From: an uncultured Lachnospiraceae bacterium
Lineage (GTDB): Bacteria > Bacillota > Clostridia > Lachnospirales > Lachnospiraceae
DNA: 7,823 nucleotides
NCBI GenBank assembly: GCA_905236925.1
Contig: CAJOQS010000048.1
Coordinates: 1-7,823, forward strand
Reading direction: 5' to 3'
In this document: positions 6,137-7,823 of the stretch, one piece after another
Layout of the letters: every line of letters begins with the position of its first letter
Numbering within the stretch: the first letter of the stretch is position 1
Program-made: the position numbers and the translations under genes
The notes under the pieces: generated by a model
Seen by the model: only the letters and a program-made list of their open reading frames with translations
The model's database searches: none
Told to the model about the DNA's origin: nothing

Positions 6137-6165
6137 TTGATTCCGAAGCTCAAACGTGGTACAGT
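6137..6165 (+). promoter_or_regulatory. Putative sigma-A promoter of the chemoreceptor gene
   Basis: TTGATT (6137-6142), a 17-base spacer, then TACAGT (6160-6165) preceded by TGG, an extended -10 element. Each box matches consensus at four of six positions. Transcription would start near 6172, giving a leader of about 96 bases. No TAAA/GCCGATAA flagellar sigma-factor pattern is seen. Confidence 0.6.
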
Positions 6166-6255
6166 GAAAGGTGGAGGAGTACTGAGGAGAAATTGCTTTT
6201 GACCGGCGGCACGGTGAAGGCGCCTTTTCGGGAAACTGTGAATAATGAATATTAC

Positions 6256-6260
6256 GGAGG
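6256..6260 (+). promoter_or_regulatory. Ribosome binding site GGAGG deciding the chemoreceptor start
   Basis: GGAGG lies seven bases before ATG 6268. It favours this start over the in-frame TTG 6133, which would overlap the promoter and add 45 residues of unlikely coding sequence. Confidence 0.8.
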
Positions 6261-6267
6261 GGAAACA

Positions 6268-7758
6268 ATGAAAGAAAACAGGATTTACGCAGATAAGGAC
6301 AACCGTATACGTAATTCGTGCCGGATCATAGTCTTATTCTGTGTAGCCGTATGCTTGCTGACAATTCTGATGACCTCTTATGAGCCGAGTACGGTTGTGG
6401 AAGAGGCTCCTTTTGTAAAAACACTCAGCTTTATTCTTCTTCCTCTTGTATGCCTTGCGGATATTGTGCTGATCTTCATCGTGCAGGCACCCGTGCGGCT
6501 TTGCTCCTGGGCGCTCGCTATCACCGCAATGGTTGATTTCACGCTGGGCGACCTTCTTACAGGCAATGCCTTCTTTGCATTCATAAGCTATTCGCTGGTT
6601 CTGTCGCTCTTCCTGCTTTACGATAAGAAGATGATGAGGATACCGGCAACTTACATACTTGTATTCGGTTCCGTAACAAGGCTTTCGGATTTGTTCTCGA
6701 CGTTTTCATCAGGAACCAACGCAACATCCGTCATCGCGGGCATGGCATTCAATATGATCTTCGCAGGAGCTGCGCTCACGATCTCGGTACTTACGGAAAA
6801 GTACAACGCGGATATCTTCGGAACCATCGATGACGAAGTTGCCAAGCAGGCGGGAACGATGGCATCTCTCGAGGAGGTCATGAAGGCGGTTAAGACCGGA
6901 ACTGAAGATGTTACCGAGAGGCTCAATGAGATAGAAGAGCTCTCCGAAAACATCAACTCCTCGGTTTCGGAGATGGCTCAGGGCAACAGGCTTACCTGTG
7001 AATATGCCGAGAAGCAGAAGGACATGACCGGAACAATACGCTCGATGATCGACGATACATCGAACTGCTCAAAGGATATGATAGAGATCGCCGCAAGGGC
7101 CAAGGACGAGGTTCTTACCGGCAACGAGGAGATCCATTCTCTCACAAAGGTTTCGGAAGAGATCAGCGTGATCAACGAGGATGTGACCTCCGCAATGCAG
7201 AAGCTCAGAGACAAGACTCTGGCTGTTCAGGAAGTCGTTAACGCCATCGAAAGTATTTCGGGCAGAACGAATCTTCTGGCACTCAACGCTTCCATTGAGG
7301 CCGCAAGAGCCGGAGAGGCAGGCAAGGGCTTTGCTGTCGTAGCCGACGAGATAAGGGACCTCTCGCTTCAGACGAGGGAATCAACAGAGAATATCAGACA
7401 GATCATTATCAAGCTGGACGAGGAATCCCAGGGAGCATCCGATGCTGTTGCGCGTTCGATCGAGCACGCAAGGACCCAGGAGGAGATCATCGGGAATGTG
7501 GAATCGCGTTTCGGATCCATCGAGGAGAGCATTACCACTCTGGAGGACCGCATAAAGGGCATCGATCTGTCGATAGACAAGCTGATCGAATCCAATCAGG
7601 GCATCGTGGACGCAACGGAACAGCTGCTTGATATCACCGAGAAGCTGACATCCGGAAATGAAGCAGTTGTTGAGATAGTTGAGCGCAACAAGACGAATGT
7701 CGGACTTGCCACCCGCGCGATCAAAGAAGTATATAACCTGCATTCCCGCGTTACATAA
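6268..7758 (+). CDS. Methyl-accepting chemotaxis protein with six-helix membrane domain and no extracytoplasmic sensor domain
   Basis: The 496-residue protein has about six hydrophobic helices at its N-terminus (roughly 19-36, 53-72, 78-95, 101-118, 126-146, 154-175) with only short loops. A long cytoplasmic coiled coil (about 190-490) follows. The conserved hairpin tip is clear at about 333-371: RTNLLALNASIEAARAGE, then AGKGFAVVADEIRDLS, the contact site for CheA and CheW. No HAMP domain or periplasmic-type ligand domain is evident, and there is no C-terminal CheR-tethering pentapeptide. From family knowledge it should feed signals to the CheA kinase of flagellar motility; the sensing may be within the membrane domain or through a partner. 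The promoter is divergent from the radical SAM operon. It ends with TAA at 7756-7758, abutting a probable convergent gene. The signalling class is certain; the stimulus is unknown. Confidence 0.93.
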   Translation: MKENRIYADKDNRIRNSCRIIVLFCVAVCLLTILMTSYEPSTVVEEAPFVKTLSFILLPLVCLADIVLIFIVQAPVRLCSWALAITAMVDFTLGDLLTGNAFFAFISYSLVLSLFLLYDKKMMRIPATYILVFGSVTRLSDLFSTFSSGTNATSVIAGMAFNMIFAGAALTISVLTEKYNADIFGTIDDEVAKQAGTMASLEEVMKAVKTGTEDVTERLNEIEELSENINSSVSEMAQGNRLTCEYAEKQKDMTGTIRSMIDDTSNCSKDMIEIAARAKDEVLTGNEEIHSLTKVSEEISVINEDVTSAMQKLRDKTLAVQEVVNAIESISGRTNLLALNASIEAARAGEAGKGFAVVADEIRDLSLQTRESTENIRQIIIKLDEESQGASDAVARSIEHARTQEEIIGNVESRFGSIEESITTLEDRIKGIDLSIDKLIESNQGIVDATEQLLDITEKLTSGNEAVVEIVERNKTNVGLATRAIKEVYNLHSRVT

Positions 7759-7775
7759 CTATGCTTTCGCGGGAA
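7743..7775. repeat. Inverted repeat spanning the convergent stop codons; possible transcription end signal
   Basis: TTCCCGCG (7743-7750) and CGCGGGAA (7768-7775) are exact reverse complements around a 17-base loop that contains the chemoreceptor stop. No T-run follows on either strand, so it is not a standard Rho-independent terminator. Confidence 0.4.
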
Positions 7776-7823
7776 GCGGTGTAACTCCTAATGCGCTATA
7801 CAACTGTTCCTGTTTCTTCAGGA
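7759..7823 (-). CDS. Probable C-terminal end of a convergent gene, unidentified (5' part outside the window)
   Basis: On the minus strand, one frame is open from the right window edge (base 7821) to TAG at 7759-7761 and encodes LKKQEQLYSALGVTPLPAKA. This reads like an ordinary soluble protein end, with a charged helix then a proline-containing tail. The stop directly abuts the chemoreceptor stop, a common convergent arrangement. A second minus frame is open only for the last eight codons from the edge, and the plus strand has only an unsupported ATG at 7791. With 20 codons, the call rests on layout and composition; no function can be given. Confidence 0.4.
   Translation of the reverse strand, partial: LKKQEQLYSALGVTPLPAKA

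Noticed and set aside
6133..6267. 45-residue N-terminal extension of the chemoreceptor from TTG 6133
   Set aside because: It overlaps the best promoter, and ATG 6268 has a proper GGAGG at seven bases.
6172..6267. c-di-GMP riboswitch before the chemoreceptor
   Set aside because: I could not find the conserved core of the GEMM class in this leader.

Overview
The window looks like chromosomal DNA of a motile, Gram-positive anaerobe of the Clostridia (Lachnospiraceae/Oscillospiraceae-like). This is an inference from the UvrA sequence type, the strong AGGAGG ribosome binding sites, the balanced base composition, and the mix of a radical SAM enzyme, a c-di-GMP-type protein and a chemoreceptor. No species can be named from the sequence alone. 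I see no tRNA, rRNA, CRISPR, insertion sequence or phage gene. No gap between genes exceeds about 230 bases.

Layout. (1) 1-1157, plus: the C-terminal part of UvrA, entering from the left edge. (2) An AT-rich gap, then 1309-2436, plus: a six-helix membrane protein with a GGDEF domain whose catalytic motif is degenerate (DGGRF) but whose c-di-GMP inhibitory site (RNTD) is kept. (3) 2470-3348, plus: an RlmI/RlmK-like SAM-dependent methyltransferase without a PUA domain, 33 bases downstream and probably co-transcribed. (4) A strong, probably bidirectional terminator hairpin at 3359-3386. (5) On the minus strand, a two-gene operon: a radical SAM/SPASM-like enzyme (6036-4687), followed after 14 bases by a secreted-then-anchored membrane protein (4672-3401) whose cytosolic tail carries a zinc ribbon and an extraordinary run of alternating Cys-Ala. 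(6) A 231-base divergent intergenic region with back-to-back promoters and a small inverted repeat between them. (7) 6268-7758, plus: a six-helix methyl-accepting chemotaxis protein without an extracytoplasmic sensor domain. (8) At the right edge, the probable last 20 codons of a convergent minus-strand gene.

The most interesting unit is the radical SAM / Cys-rich membrane protein pair. Tight coupling, the Cys-rich tail and its predicted cytosolic location suggest that the enzyme modifies the tail of its neighbour (thioether or other cysteine chemistry), or that the tail binds metal. I do not recognise a characterised system with this architecture. The second point of interest is the probably non-catalytic GGDEF protein, which may be a membrane c-di-GMP receptor rather than a cyclase. 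It lies in the same neighbourhood as a chemoreceptor, but nothing in the sequence links the two directly.
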